NCBI RefSeq assembly: GCF_030053155.1
Contig: NZ_CP125641.1
Location: 434,001 to 498,000, forward strand
Direction: 5' to 3'
DNA from: Rhizobium sp. BT03
GTDB lineage: Bacteria > Pseudomonadota > Alphaproteobacteria > Rhizobiales > Rhizobiaceae
DNA: 64,000 nucleotides
Part shown: in pieces, positions 53,994 through 64,000 of the stretch
Position numbering within the stretch: position 1 is the first letter of the stretch
How the letters are laid out: the number at the start of each line of letters is the position of its first letter
The notes under the pieces: generated by a model
What the model was told of the DNA's origin: nothing
Database searches by the model: none
What the model saw: the letters and a program-made list of their open reading frames with translations, nothing else
Made by a program: the position numbers and the translations under genes

Positions 53994-54449
53994 ATGCGTA
54001 CCATCATTGCCGCCGCCCTCGTCCTCGGTTTCGTTCAGGTCCAGTCGGCGGCAGCGGCCGAAACGGCGACCTGCGCGCCGGTGAGCGAAGAACAGGTCGC
54101 CAAGCTCTTCGACCGCTGGAACGCTTCGCTCGCAACGCTCAATCCCGAGGAAGTCGCCAAGAATTACAGCGCGGACTCCGTGCTGCTGGCGACGCTCGCG
54201 AACAAGCCGCGCCTGACCCAGGAAGAGCGGATCGACTATTTCAAGCACTTCCTGGAAAAGGGCCCCAAGGGCCACATCGACAGCCGCACCATCAAGACCG
54301 GCTGCAACTGGGCGGTCGACACCGGCACCTACACCTTCACCATGAAGGACGGCTCGAAGGTTCCCGCCCGCTATACCTACACCTACGAATTCAAGGACGG
54401 GAACTGGCTGATCACCTCGCACCACTCCTCGATGATGCCGGAGAAGTAA
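53994..54449 (+). CDS. Secreted SgcJ/EcaC-type NTF2-fold protein
   Basis: A 151-residue protein with a Sec signal peptide (MRTIIAAALVLGFVQVQSAA, cleavage near AAA-AET). The mature part matches the SgcJ/EcaC/DUF4440 group: LFDRWNASLATLNPEEVAKN, YSADSVLLATL, and a final SHHSSMMPE. AAAGGAAAG precedes the ATG. It is divergent from the kinase operon and followed by a clear terminator, so it is a single-gene unit. It may be a target of the neighbouring signalling system, but that is speculation. Confidence 0.82.
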   Translation: MRTIIAAALVLGFVQVQSAAAAETATCAPVSEEQVAKLFDRWNASLATLNPEEVAKNYSADSVLLATLANKPRLTQEERIDYFKHFLEKGPKGHIDSRTIKTGCNWAVDTGTYTFTMKDGSKVPARYTYTYEFKDGNWLITSHHSSMMPEK

Positions 54450-54470
54450 AGGTCCGTCCGATCCGGCAGG

Positions 54471-54500
54471 AAGACCCCGTGTCCACCCACACGGGGTCTT
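54471..54500 (+). terminator. Terminator hairpin after the SgcJ-like gene
   Basis: AAGACCCCGTGT at 54471-54482 is exactly complementary to ACACGGGGTCTT at 54489-54500, with a 6-bp loop. The T-run is short (CTT), so it may be only partly factor-independent. Confidence 0.7.
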
Positions 54501-54543
54501 CTGATGTTGACGGACGGAAGAGAAGGCGTGCCGTGCGGAACCC

Positions 54544-54709
54544 CCCTCTGCCCTGCCGGGCATCTCCCCCACAAGGGGGGAGATTGGCAAGTGGCTCAAA
54601 CTTCGCGCCCATTACGCTTTTGCCAGACTGTGAGGCTGGTTGTTTGGCGAGGCCGTTGCGCCCAGCCGATCTCCCCACCTGTGGGGGAGATGCCCGGCAG
54701 GGCAGAGGG
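54544..54709. repeat. Element with perfect 30-bp terminal inverted repeats
   Basis: 54544-54573 is exactly complementary to 54680-54709; the arms contain CTGCCCTGCCGGGCATC. The 106-bp centre carries no gene. It looks like a non-autonomous palindromic element of MITE or mosaic type. Confidence 0.75.
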
Positions 54710-54796
54710 GGTGCCACACGGTACACCCTCTCCTTCTCGTAAAAATCTCGCCCATCGCGTATCGCCACGCCAACCCGCGCTCCCTCTCCTGTACCC

Positions 54797-54898
54797 GTCA
54801 CAGGAATCCAGCGACCGCGCATCTGCGCGGTGAATGACTCTCATTTGGGAAGGAAGTCTCCCGCGCCCAAGGACCTGGGCGCACTGGATTCCTGTGAC
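54797..54898. repeat. Element with 15-bp inverted arms (GTCACAGGAATCCAG)
   Basis: GTCACAGGAATCCAG at 54797-54811 pairs exactly with CTGGATTCCTGTGAC at 54884-54898. Inside it, CGCGC-containing sub-stems occur on both sides (CGCGCATCTGCGCGG and GCGCCCAAGGACCTGGGCGC). It could fold into a long branched hairpin. Confidence 0.65.
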
Positions 54899-54956
54899 GA
54901 GCACAGGAATGAGGAGAAGTAATGCCGTGGAATCACAAGGCATTCCGATAGAGACG

Positions 54957-54991
54957 AAAAAGCCCTGGCGCAGCCGAAGCTGCGCCAGGGC
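54957..54991 (-). terminator. Rho-independent terminator of katG
   Basis: On the minus strand, GCCCTGGCGCAGC, a TTCG tetraloop and GCTGCGCCAGGGC form a perfect 13-bp stem followed by TTTTT. It lies 14 bp after the katG stop and is the strongest terminator in the window. Confidence 0.93.
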
Positions 54992-55005
54992 GAAATGCTT
55001 GCCGA

Positions 55006-57333
<2,328 letters not shown>

Positions 57334-58248
57334 ATGAAGAACCTGACCCTGAAACAGCTGCGTTATTTTGAAGCCCTGGCAAGGGATGGCCGCTTCCGGC
57401 GCGCGGCCGATGCCTGCGCGATTTCCCAGCCGGCCCTCTCCATGCAGATCAAAGAACTCGAGCAGGAGTTGGGCAGCGAGCTTTTCGAGCGCAGCGCGCG
57501 CGAGGTGAAGCTGACGGCCTTCGGCCAGACCTTCGCTCTCAGGGTCCGCGAGATCCTGCGCGCCGTGGACGAGCTGGGGGAATTGGCGCGGGCCTCGCGC
57601 GATTCCTTCCTGACGCGGCTGCGCATCGGCATCATCCCGACGATCGCCCCCTATCTGCTGCCGGTCATCATAAACGATCTGAACAAAAGTTTCGCCGGTA
57701 TTCAGATCGAAGTGCGCGAGACGCAGACGGCAAAGCTGGTTCAGGAGCTGGCGCAAGGTCAACTGGATACGGCGATCGTCGCGCTGCCGGTGTCGGAACC
57801 GTCGCTGACCGAACTCGAACTCTTCAAGGAGGAGTTCGTCCTGGTGCGGCGGCCCGAAGACGAGGGCAAGCCGGTGCCCGAACGCGAGGCGCTGCGCGAA
57901 ATGCGGTTGTTGCTGCTCGAAGAAGGCCACTGCTTCCGCGATCAGGCGCTGTCGTTCTGCAAGATCGGGCCGGCCCGCCCGCGTGAAGTCATGGAAGGCA
58001 GCTCGCTCTCCACCCTGGTCCAGATGGTCAGCGCCGGGATCGGCATCACCTTGATCCCGGAGATGGCCGTTCCGGTGGAAACGCGCTCGGCGCAGGTTTC
58101 GATCTCCCGCTTCCAGTCTCCGCAGCCGTCGCGAACGATCGGCATGGTCTGGCGCAATTCGACCCCCATGGCCAAGCAGCTGCTGCAGGTTTCCGAGGTG
58201 GTTCGCCGCTCGGCGGAGGCGATGCGAGGGCAGTATGCTGGGGGGTGA
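57334..58248 (+). CDS. oxyR: Peroxide-sensing LysR-family regulator OxyR
   Basis: A 304-residue LysR protein. The helix-turn-helix is at about 5-60 (LKQLRYFEALARDGRFRRAA, then QPALSMQIKELEQELGSELF). The redox pair is Cys200 and Cys209 in LLEEGHCFRDQALSFCK, matching the peroxide-sensing Cys199/Cys208 of E. coli OxyR. It should activate katG when oxidised. The two genes are divergent across 141 bp. Confidence 0.95.
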   Translation: MKNLTLKQLRYFEALARDGRFRRAADACAISQPALSMQIKELEQELGSELFERSAREVKLTAFGQTFALRVREILRAVDELGELARASRDSFLTRLRIGIIPTIAPYLLPVIINDLNKSFAGIQIEVRETQTAKLVQELAQGQLDTAIVALPVSEPSLTELELFKEEFVLVRRPEDEGKPVPEREALREMRLLLLEEGHCFRDQALSFCKIGPARPREVMEGSSLSTLVQMVSAGIGITLIPEMAVPVETRSAQVSISRFQSPQPSRTIGMVWRNSTPMAKQLLQVSEVVRRSAEAMRGQYAGG

Positions 58249-58289
58249 GCGGGCGATGGTTGTTCAGTCGTGCCCAAGACCCCGCCCCA

Positions 58290-58398
58290 AACCCCTCCCC
58301 ACAAGGGGGAGGGGCTTAACTCGCGGCCCTGGCTGCATTCAGTCTTGAACGCAGAGCATGCGGCTGGCTCTAGCCCCTCCCCCTTGTGGGGAGGGGTT
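58290..58398. repeat. Element with perfect 27-bp inverted repeats
   Basis: 58290-58316 is exactly complementary to 58372-58398. Each arm is itself a CCCCTCCCC/GGGGGAGGGG hairpin. It lies between the convergent oxyR and TadG-like genes and may end both transcripts. Confidence 0.75.
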
Positions 58399-58416
58399 TT
58401 GGTTCGCCCTCCGCGT

Positions 58417-59826
58417 TTACTGCGTGAGCCGCAAGGTATCCCCGCGAATGGCGGCGGCGATCGTCTCGTAGACGGTCTTGATGGTCGCCGGCGATGCGGT
58501 GAAGAAATGTGCGGTGTTGGTGGCGCAGTTGCGGATATTCACCACATCGGCATCGCTGCTATAGGACAGCGTATAGATTTCGATGCCGCTCTTCTTCATC
58601 GCCGAGCATGCGGCCTGCATTGCTGAGGTGGCGACCTGGTTGCAGGCTGACGATTGGGTTTGAGAACAGATCCAGTCGAACTTGTCGTTCGGGTCATATT
58701 TCGTGTTCATTTCCCCGTCGGTCATGAACACCATGACTTTCTGTACGGAATCGGATGCGGCCGCAGGCGAGGTCTTGTCTCCCCATACGCCCTTCCATTT
58801 CGGCGACAAGGTGTACCATCCAGCGACCACGCCGGCGTCCAGGCGGGTGGAGCCTTCGGATGTCAGCTGGGTCACGGCGTTTTTCAGATAGGTGAAGTCG
58901 CCCGTCAGCGGCGTGATCGGCGGCGGACAGAAACTGGTCCCCGATTTGGGATTGGCATCCATGGCGACGAAGGCGACAGTGCTCGGCGGCGCATCGCTCA
59001 TGCCCTCAGTGCCGATCGCGCCGGCATCCTTGACATCGACATCGGCGCGCGGCTCGATGCAGCCCATCCAGTAATAATTCTTGGACGTGGACATAACCGG
59101 CGTGACGCCGTCGATCCAATAGCCGAGCTTATAGCTGGAGGAAGTATAGACGGATTTCGGATCGGTCCAGCGTTTGGGAACCGCCGCTGCTCCATTATAC
59201 GATTTGAGCCAGGCCGTATTTCCCATGCCGATGTTGACGCGGCTGGAAAAAGGCACGATCGAGATTTTGGTTTTGTCGACGAGCGCGGCGTTGGATGAGA
59301 AGGCATGCAGAAAGCCGCTGACCGCGGTTTGCATCGGTGCGAAACGGTTCTCCTCGATCATCGAACTCGACACGTCGAGAACCAGCGCGATCTCCAATTG
59401 CTTCACGCCCGGCAAGGCTGCGCAGGACCTGACACTGATCGGAACGGACTGGATATTGGCCACCTGCATGAAGGTGGTGGGCACGGCGTCCGCGACGTCG
59501 AGGCATAGTTCCGACTCGTCGCTCGAGACTTCTGGCTCGCCGATGACGGCAGTCTGAAGGTCGCCATTCGCGGAAAGGAAGGCGTTGACGGTCTTAGCAA
59601 TGCTCGCCTCCGGCATGCCGTGCTTGTATTTTGCCGCGGCCGCGAGCACCGCAGAATCTGCGGCCGACTGTAAATCCGTTCGATCGTTATAAGCTCTGAT
59701 GAAGTCGATGGAGGCGCCGACCGCGAGAAGCAGAGGCACGGCGACCAAAATGAAGATGATTGCGACGGCTCCGTCGCGATTGTCGGTCAGGCGGGAAAGG
59801 GAAAAGAAACGGCGTGTCATATGCAT
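58417..59826 (-). CDS. TadG-like pilus-assembly protein with von Willebrand factor A domain
   Basis: A 469-residue protein. The N-terminal TadE/TadG segment (GAVAIIFILVAVPLLLAVGA, one membrane helix) and DLQSAADSAVLAAAAKY are typical of Flp pilus proteins. A von Willebrand A domain follows, with the metal-binding DVSSSM (about 155-160), later Thr in STRLDAG and Asp in VFMTDGEMN. It would sit in the inner membrane with the vWA domain in the periplasm. No other tad/cpa genes are near, so it is an orphan. The exact start (MHMTRR or MTRR) is unsure. Confidence 0.85.
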   Translation of the reverse strand: MHMTRRFFSLSRLTDNRDGAVAIIFILVAVPLLLAVGASIDFIRAYNDRTDLQSAADSAVLAAAAKYKHGMPEASIAKTVNAFLSANGDLQTAVIGEPEVSSDESELCLDVADAVPTTFMQVANIQSVPISVRSCAALPGVKQLEIALVLDVSSSMIEENRFAPMQTAVSGFLHAFSSNAALVDKTKISIVPFSSRVNIGMGNTAWLKSYNGAAAVPKRWTDPKSVYTSSSYKLGYWIDGVTPVMSTSKNYYWMGCIEPRADVDVKDAGAIGTEGMSDAPPSTVAFVAMDANPKSGTSFCPPPITPLTGDFTYLKNAVTQLTSEGSTRLDAGVVAGWYTLSPKWKGVWGDKTSPAAASDSVQKVMVFMTDGEMNTKYDPNDKFDWICSQTQSSACNQVATSAMQAACSAMKKSGIEIYTLSYSSDADVVNIRNCATNTAHFFTASPATIKTVYETIAAAIRGDTLRLTQ

Positions 59827-60112
59827 CGGCTCAAAATATCTTCAGTTCTCTCATGTCCTCCCGAGGCAGGGCTACGGCGGTACCGTTAACGACCAGGAAA
59901 TGCCGGGCCGTGTGAGAACGATAGGGAGAATTTTCAGACGCGAATCGTATAGACGGCTCTGATTCTGGATATTTTGGCGGTGATCGACGCCGCCTCATCA
60001 CCTTCGTCGGGAAGGCTTCGAACGGACGGCGTCACCCGACCGGGCTCTTGAACGAGCATCGGACCCGCTTTGTGGCGCGTATCAATCGACGGACCGGGCT
60101 CAGCCCCTCGTC

Positions 60113-60934
60113 TTAAGAGCGCCGTTTGAACGTATGCTCGGCCGCCGGAAATTTTCGCGACCGGACTTCGTCGGCATAGGCTGCGGCAGCCGCTGTGATC
60201 CTCTTGCCGAGGTCGTCGTAACGCTTGACGAAACGAGGGGTGAAATCGTTGAAGAGCCCCAGAATGTCGTCGGACACCAGAACCTGGCCGTCGCAGGCGG
60301 AAGAGGCGCCGATACCGATGGTCGGTATGTGCATGGCTGAAGTCACCTCCCGGGCAAGCGGCTCCACCGTGCCTTCGACGACGGCTGCAAAGGCGCCAGA
60401 GCCGCCGATGGCATGCGCGTCACGCCGGATTTTTGACGTCTCGTGTTCCGAATGGCCGACGGAACGATAACCTCCCGCGGTATGAACCTGCTGCGGCATC
60501 AGGCCGATATGCCCCATGACCGGGACGCCTCGCTTCGTCAGAAAGGCGATGGTCTCGGCCATCTCCTCGCCGCCCTCCAGCTTGACGGCATCGCAGCCGG
60601 TTTCCTGCAGGATGCGGACAGCATTGCGGAAGGCAACCTCTTTCGATTCCTGATAACTGCCGAACGGCATGTCGACGACGACGCAGGCCTTGGAGACGCC
60701 GCGCATGACAGCCTTGCCATGGGCGATCATCATGTCGAGCGTGACGCCGATGGTGGTCTCCATGCCGTAGAGCACCATGCCGAGCGAATCCCCGACCAGC
60801 AGCAGGTCGCAATGCTCATCGAGCAGGCGCGCCATCGGCGTGGTATAGGCGGTCAGGCAGACGATCGGCTTGCCACCCTTCATGGCGCAGATGCGCGTCG
60901 GCGTCAGGCGCTTTTGAGATCCGGTGGCGCTCAT
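60113..60934 (-). CDS. panB: 3-methyl-2-oxobutanoate hydroxymethyltransferase
   Basis: A 273-residue TIM-barrel enzyme. It adds a hydroxymethyl group from methylene-tetrahydrofolate to 2-oxoisovalerate to give ketopantoate, the first step of pantothenate synthesis. Signatures are [15 protein letters not shown] [33 protein letters not shown] with the metal Asp, [11 protein letters not shown] and GHIGLMPQ. Its start overlaps the panC stop by ATGA, so the two are translationally coupled. Confidence 0.96.
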   Translation of the reverse strand: MSATGSQKRLTPTRICAMKGGKPIVCLTAYTTPMARLLDEHCDLLLVGDSLGMVLYGMETTIGVTLDMMIAHGKAVMRGVSKACVVVDMPFGSYQESKEVAFRNAVRILQETGCDAVKLEGGEEMAETIAFLTKRGVPVMGHIGLMPQQVHTAGGYRSVGHSEHETSKIRRDAHAIGGSGAFAAVVEGTVEPLAREVTSAMHIPTIGIGASSACDGQVLVSDDILGLFNDFTPRFVKRYDDLGKRITAAAAAYADEVRSRKFPAAEHTFKRRS

Positions 60935-61833
60935 TTCGTCACTCCCTTTCCCGGCTTGCCCTTCCCGCCGATAACCCCGGCAATCCGGTTGTTGTGGACC
61001 ACTCGGTTGTCGAGCAGCCGCGTCGAGCCGAACCGAACGAAAAGCGCCACGATGACAGGGTCATCGATCGAGCTGACCGGCTCAAGCGTCGAAGCGTCTC
61101 TGACGGCGACGACTTCGGGTGTTGCCAGAGGCTCGCGACCGAGGAATTCCGTGAGCTTTGCTTCCAATTTCCTGGCATCCGTCAGACCGTCGGCAACCAG
61201 GCGCTCGGCCTCGTCGAGGGTCCGCGGGACGATCGCCGCGGCACGCCGCTCCTCAGCATTGAGATAGATATTGCGCGACGACAATGCGAGGCCGTCGCCG
61301 TCCCTGACCGTCGGTACCGATATCACCCGCACCGGCACGGCCAGATCATCCACCATGCGTTTGATGATGACGACCTGCTGGTAGTCCTTCTCGCCGAAAT
61401 AGGCGGTCTGCGGCTGGACGATGTTGAAAAGCTTGTTGACGACCGTGGCGACGCCGGCAAAGTGTCCGGGCCGGACCGCCCCTTCGAGCTGGTGCCCGAG
61501 ATCGGGAACGTCGACCACGGTCAGCATGGGCCGGGGATACATATCCTCGACGCCGGGCGAAAAAAGGAAATTGACTCCGGCCTGCTTCAGCATGGCTGCG
61601 TCGCGTTCCAGATCGCGCGGATATTTGCTCAGGTCTTCGGCTGGGCCGAACTGCAGCGGATTGACGAAAATCGAGACGACGACGATGTCGTTCTCGGCGC
61701 GGGCGCGCGTGACGAGCTGCATGTGCCCGGCATGGAGATAACCCATCGTCGGCACGAGGCCGACGGTGCGCCCCTGCCGCTTCAGAGCGTCGAGTGTGTG
61801 GCGCAGCTCGTCAATGCTCGAGAAAACCCGCAT
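60931..61833 (-). CDS. panC: Pantothenate synthetase
   Basis: A 300-residue enzyme that joins pantoate and beta-alanine with ATP to give pantothenate. The HIGH-like motif is [11 protein letters not shown] (about 28-38). [28 protein letters not shown] and a KMSKS-like [10 protein letters not shown] follow. The ATG after GGAGGATAT was chosen; an upstream frame extension lacks a ribosome site. It leads the panC-panB operon, an order also known on plasmid p42f of R. etli. Confidence 0.96.
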   Translation of the reverse strand: MRVFSSIDELRHTLDALKRQGRTVGLVPTMGYLHAGHMQLVTRARAENDIVVVSIFVNPLQFGPAEDLSKYPRDLERDAAMLKQAGVNFLFSPGVEDMYPRPMLTVVDVPDLGHQLEGAVRPGHFAGVATVVNKLFNIVQPQTAYFGEKDYQQVVIIKRMVDDLAVPVRVISVPTVRDGDGLALSSRNIYLNAEERRAAAIVPRTLDEAERLVADGLTDARKLEAKLTEFLGREPLATPEVVAVRDASTLEPVSSIDDPVIVALFVRFGSTRLLDNRVVHNNRIAGVIGGKGKPGKGVTK

Positions 61834-62109
61834 ATATCCTCCCCGCGGCCGGTCACTCCATCTTGGGCGCGGATAAGGACTGTAATCGATGCTGGAGGTC
61901 AATGCATATTCTGCGATAAAAACGATTAGATGGAACGGCATGCCGAACGCCGGGCGATATCAGCCCAGGAAAAGGCCATTTCGCCACGGAGTTCCCGCGC
62001 CGCTTCCGAGCGGCTTGCAGCCGGACCGGCGATGTGCGACTTCCATTGCTTGCCCTGTCCGTCAAGATACCATCACAGTCGGTCGCTATGGACGTTACAT
62101 GGAGGACGC

Positions 62110-62583
62110 ATGGATAAGCCCTGGAAGATCAGCCGCGGACCGATTGCGGCAACCGAGCTCGACGTGGAGAAGGCAACCGCGATCAATATGCTGCTGATCC
62201 GGCCGGTCGCCGTGCTTCCGGCCAAAGCGGGAGATCCGATCCGTCCATTTGCCGTCGGCCTTTTCAACGAACTCCGTCCGCTCTTGAAGCCTGATGCCGG
62301 TGTCACGACGCTGCGGCGGGCGACCGCTGCCTATGTCCACTGCCGGCGCTACTATTTCGCCAGCGCCCAGCCCGATTCCATGCGCCATGACCTTGCCGGC
62401 GACCCCGTCGAACCGCTGTCACCCGAAGACCGGATCGTCGCGCAAAAGCGCTTCCTGAGCCTCAAGCAGAGCACCGGCAAGGCTGAAGCGCCCGAGCAGG
62501 CGGCACCGGTTCCCCCTCCCCTGCTGAGCAAAAGCGAACAGATCCGCGCGGCCCTTCTCGGCAAAAGGAACGCCGTCAGCTAG
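62110..62583 (+). CDS. ProQ/FinO-domain RNA-binding protein
   Basis: A 157-residue protein. The central region matches the ProQ/FinO fold: RPFAVGLFNELRPLLKP, LRRATAAYVHCRRYYFASAQ and MRHDLAGDPVEPLSPEDR. A short N-terminal and a low-complexity C-terminal extension (PEQAAPVPPPLLSK, then SEQIRAALLGKRN) flank it. GGAGGACGC precedes the ATG. Such proteins bind structured RNAs and act as small-RNA chaperones. It stands alone between panC and the peroxidase gene. No fertility-plasmid genes are adjacent, so a ProQ-like global role is more likely than a FinO role. Confidence 0.8.
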   Translation: MDKPWKISRGPIAATELDVEKATAINMLLIRPVAVLPAKAGDPIRPFAVGLFNELRPLLKPDAGVTTLRRATAAYVHCRRYYFASAQPDSMRHDLAGDPVEPLSPEDRIVAQKRFLSLKQSTGKAEAPEQAAPVPPPLLSKSEQIRAALLGKRNAVS

Positions 62584-62757
62584 ATTCGTACGGTGCCGGA
62601 TCGAAGAATAGAGCGCCATTTGTTCGGCGCTCTGTAAACGATTGCCGTGTCGACTCATCAAAACCTTCGTGTAGTCCTCAGTTTTTGCTTTACAGAGCAT
62701 TAATGCAATTGCGCTAATTTTAGCACCAACCAGAACCGGTTTGGACTTGCTAGAACG

Positions 62758-63744
62758 ATGCGTTTCCCGATTGCAGCTTCCCTCTTCGCATTGGCCGCGG
62801 TCCAGCCCGGCGCGGCCGCCGATCTTTCCGCCTATAAACGGCCGCTGACGGTTCCTTTCCAGGGGGTGACGGCCTATTCCCCTCAGTTGGCGACGCTCGG
62901 CAAGATGCTGTTCTTCGACCCCCGGCTTTCCGGCAACAAGAACATGACCTGCGCCAGCTGTCATAACCCGTCCTTCGGCTTCGAGACACCAGTGAAGACG
63001 CCGATCGGCGCGGCCAATACCGCGCTCGGGCGCCAGGCGCCGACGGTTCTGAACGTTGCCTGGGTCACGCCCTTCTTCTGGGACGGCCGCGCCCCGAACC
63101 TGGAGGAGCAGGCGGCGGGCCCGATCACCGCTGCCGCTGAGATGAACGGTAAGCTCGACGATGCCGTGAGCGAGATGCAGGACATACCCGGCTACAAGAA
63201 GTGGTTCGGCGAGGTCTTCCCCGACAAGGGCATTACCAAGGAGACGCTGCTGACGGCGATCGCCACTTATGAACGGACGGTGGTTTCCAACTGGTCGCCC
63301 TTCGACCGCTGGGTGGATGGCGACGAGAAAGCGGTCTCCGATAGCGCCAAGCGCGGCTTCGAGCTGTTCACCGGCACGGCTGGCTGTTCCGCCTGCCACT
63401 CGGGCTGGAATTTCACCGACAACAAGTTCCATGACATCGGCCTGCCGAGTGAGGATATCGGCCGCTACAAGATCGATGCGAGCAGCGCCGACAATAAATA
63501 CGCTTTCAAGACGCCCGGCCTGCGCAACACGCTCTACCGCGGTCCCTATATGCATGACGGCAGCCTGAAGAGCATGGACGAGGTGATCGTCCACTATGAA
63601 AGCGGTGGCGTCAGCCGTCCGTCGCTCGATCCCGACATGTCGCCCTTCCTGCTGACGGAAGAGGAGAGCAAGGATCTGATCGCCTTTCTGGAAACGCTGA
63701 CTGCCGAAAAGCAAGACATCCCCCTGCCGACGCTGCCGAACTGA
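62758..63744 (+). CDS. Di-haem cytochrome c peroxidase family protein
   Basis: A 328-residue periplasmic protein. A signal peptide (MRFPIAASLFALAAVQPG, cleavage near AAA-DLS) precedes two haem c motifs: CASCH at 65-69 and CSACH at 210-214. LFFDPRLSGNKNM, LNVAWVTPFFWDGRAPNLEEQA and TPGLRNTLYRGPYMHDGSLK are CCP/MauG family landmarks. It would reduce hydrogen peroxide in the periplasm or oxidise a partner. It lies 10 bp before a sensor-like gene on the same strand, so it may be co-transcribed with it. Confidence 0.9.
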   Translation: MRFPIAASLFALAAVQPGAAADLSAYKRPLTVPFQGVTAYSPQLATLGKMLFFDPRLSGNKNMTCASCHNPSFGFETPVKTPIGAANTALGRQAPTVLNVAWVTPFFWDGRAPNLEEQAAGPITAAAEMNGKLDDAVSEMQDIPGYKKWFGEVFPDKGITKETLLTAIATYERTVVSNWSPFDRWVDGDEKAVSDSAKRGFELFTGTAGCSACHSGWNFTDNKFHDIGLPSEDIGRYKIDASSADNKYAFKTPGLRNTLYRGPYMHDGSLKSMDEVIVHYESGGVSRPSLDPDMSPFLLTEEESKDLIAFLETLTAEKQDIPLPTLPN

Positions 63745-63754
63745 GGTGCAGGCA

Positions 63755-64000
63755 ATGAAACTCTCCATCCGCATGCAGATACTCATCCCCATGGTGGCCA
63801 CGATCATCGTCGGCTTCGGCAGCGCATTCCTGATCGGCTACCAGGCGATCACCGGCCAGACCCGGGTCGCCGCGGTCGTGCAGGAGGCGGTGAACGCCAA
63901 GCTGGCCTCCGCCCAAATCGAACAGCAGTTCAGGCAAGCGACATCGGTCGTCGACCGAGTGCTGTCGATGACGAATTTCGTCTCTGCGGCCGAGGTCAAG
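63755..64000 (+). CDS. N-terminal part of a membrane sensor, probably a chemoreceptor (cut by window edge)
   Basis: Eighty-two residues are visible. MKLSIRMQILIPMVATIIVG is followed by a hydrophobic helix to about residue 29, then a helical presumed periplasmic region (VAAVVQEAVNAKLASAQIEQ). This fits the start of a methyl-accepting chemotaxis protein or other sensor with a four-helix input domain. It begins 10 bp after the cytochrome peroxidase gene, suggesting a redox-linked input. The output domain is outside the window. Confidence 0.6.
   Translation, partial: MKLSIRMQILIPMVATIIVGFGSAFLIGYQAITGQTRVAAVVQEAVNAKLASAQIEQQFRQATSVVDRVLSMTNFVSAAEVK

Larger units (their letters stand above)
54501..54956. 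other. Intergenic region filled by two inverted-repeat elements
   Basis: No gene is supported. It holds one element with perfect 30-bp arms (54544-54709) and one with perfect 15-bp arms (54797-54898). The open frames here translate the repeats. Confidence 0.6.

Overview
The window looks like a stretch of a Rhizobium replicon (R. leguminosarum/R. etli group), probably a large secondary replicon. This rests on the high-GC coding style, many ABC-type sugar uptake operons with LacI/GntR regulators, RIME-like palindromic intergenic repeats and IS5/IS1182-type elements. The katG-oxyR and panC-panB neighbourhood is carried on plasmid p42f in R. etli CFN42, as far as I recall. The replicon assignment is inference. 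I saw no rRNA, tRNA or CRISPR array.

Layout. 1-1445: a KAS III-like synthase and the start of an extended SDR, resembling an OleA/OleD pair. 1800-3569: a TetR regulator divergent from a saccharopine-dehydrogenase-like reductase, sharing a perfect 14-bp inverted repeat. 3524-9576 (minus): a LacI-controlled sugar ABC importer with a GH32 beta-fructosidase; its ATPase gene survives only as a 5' stump. 9764-13977: a LacI-family regulator divergent from a four-gene polar-amino-acid-type ABC importer. 14626-30153: a large catabolic locus containing a NanR-like GntR regulator, a RuBisCO-like protein (OiaX type), a four-carbon acid sugar kinase, TIM-like and RpiB-like isomerases, an apionate oxidoisomerase, a ribose-type ABC importer with a DUF2291 lipoprotein, an apiose dehydrogenase and an apionate lactonase. 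An 844-bp IS5-family element then separates these from a dihydroxyacetone-kinase-type DhaK/DhaL pair.

The expected flow is apiose uptake, oxidation and lactone opening to apionate, oxidoisomerisation to 3-oxo-isoapionate, phosphorylation and RLP-mediated cleavage to glycolate and 3-phosphoglycerate. DhaKL plus the two isomerases look like an L-erythrulose to D-erythrose-4-phosphate branch. The decarboxylase that would feed that branch from 3-oxo-isoapionate is not in the window.

30216-33526: a GNAT acetyltransferase, an RtcB-like RNA ligase and a PCMT-like methyltransferase. 33527-39579 is a repeat island: RIME-like palindromes, two near-identical inverted copies of a 1,537-bp IS1182-type element inserted at the same position of the repeat, and one unknown gene. 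39580-48769: a YihY-type membrane protein, a PLP-dependent Cys/Met enzyme, a cupin, an NmrA-like reductase, a thioesterase/acyl-CoA ligase/thiolase operon, an enoyl-reductase-like protein and an HxlR regulator. 48909-54449: NTF2-like secreted proteins flank a signalling cluster of two histidine kinases around one NarL-type regulator, plus a single-domain receiver. 55006-64000: katG/oxyR, a TadG-like von Willebrand protein, panC/panB, a ProQ/FinO-domain protein, a di-haem cytochrome c peroxidase and the start of a membrane sensor, probably a chemoreceptor.
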